A stretch of DNA of 64,000 bases from Rubellimicrobium sp. (GTDB lineage Bacteria > Pseudomonadota > Alphaproteobacteria > Rhodobacterales > Rhodobacteraceae): assembly GCA_020852925.1 (NCBI GenBank), contig JADYZU010000079.1, positions 26,030-90,029 on the forward strand, read 5' to 3'. How positions within the stretch are numbered: position 1 is the first letter of the stretch; each line of letters starts with the position of its first letter. The notes below the pieces were generated by a model, which did no database searches, was not told the origin of the DNA, and saw only the letters and a program-made list of their open reading frames with translations. Below, in pieces: positions 63,608 through 64,000 of this stretch. Both the position numbers and the translations under genes were made by a program.

Positions 63608-64000
<393 letters not shown>

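Overview
The window is a GC-rich (roughly two-thirds G+C), gene-dense stretch of bacterial chromosome whose gene content and order point to an alphaproteobacterium of the Rhodobacteraceae (Paracoccus/Rhodobacter-like). The main pointers are an mdh-sucCDAB-lpd cluster, an sdhCDAB operon with two small genes between sdhA and sdhB, an HvrA-type H-NS protein, DUF1737, DUF2312/GapR, DUF6456 and DUF6477 proteins, and a zwf-pgl-pgi operon behind a TTAGCGCTAA palindrome. I see no tRNA, rRNA, CRISPR array, prophage or insertion sequence.

Layout. 1-2.1 kb: a truncated sugar-binding protein divergent from an FGGY sugar kinase. 2.1-16.5 kb: a TCA-cycle block, with mdh-sucC-sucD-sucA-sucB-(MAPEG)-lpd on the minus strand and sdhCDA-x-x-sdhB on the plus strand. 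16.5-21.6 kb: purine phosphorylase, H-NS protein, MFS transporter, AlkA glycosylase, carboxylesterase and rplM-rpsI. 21.6-23.4 kb: an RTX-type secreted protein preceded by a 72-codon gene carrying the same kind of C-terminal tail. 23.5-26.5 kb: a polyamine-type ABC transporter (two permeases and an ATPase) with no binding protein. 26.5-33.5 kb: a PagL-type lipid A deacylase, metA, a P-loop protein, an EamA transporter, a FadL-type porin, guaA and ssb. 33.7-37.5 kb: the zwf-pgl-pgi glucose-6-phosphate operon. 37.7-45.1 kb: MgtC, DUF6456/DUF6477, an MttB-family methyltransferase and valS. 45.2-53.9 kb: Lrp regulator and divergent ornithine decarboxylase-like enzyme, an orphan FliM-like protein, an ArsR regulator, a reduced FadB/J-like protein, GapR-like and SMR proteins, an iron-type ABC permease and small conserved genes. 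54-64 kb: a double glycosyltransferase, a PPDK-like protein, a SleB-type cell wall hydrolase, folB-folP-glmM and the 3' end of ilvC.

How it works together. The left third encodes most of the lower TCA cycle (2-oxoglutarate to oxaloacetate, without fumarase). Its two transcription units share an unusual promoter feature: paired GTGATCAC boxes exactly 21 bp apart upstream of both sucC and sdhC. The zwf operon feeds the Entner-Doudoroff pathway and carries a different palindrome matching the described CceR site. The window therefore shows cis-elements for two arms of central carbon control.

Most notable non-routine signals: the paired GTGATCAC boxes; a 58-bp symmetric nested inverted repeat between the DUF6456 and DUF6477 genes; a dispersed family of GC-rich intergenic repeats, two of which are composites of two subfamilies in opposite orientation; a mini RTX-tail gene; and two large enzyme paralogues that appear to have lost a catalytic module (FadB/J-like without the NAD domain, PPDK-like with an eroded ATP-grasp domain). 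All function calls are from reading the translated sequence; no database search was run.
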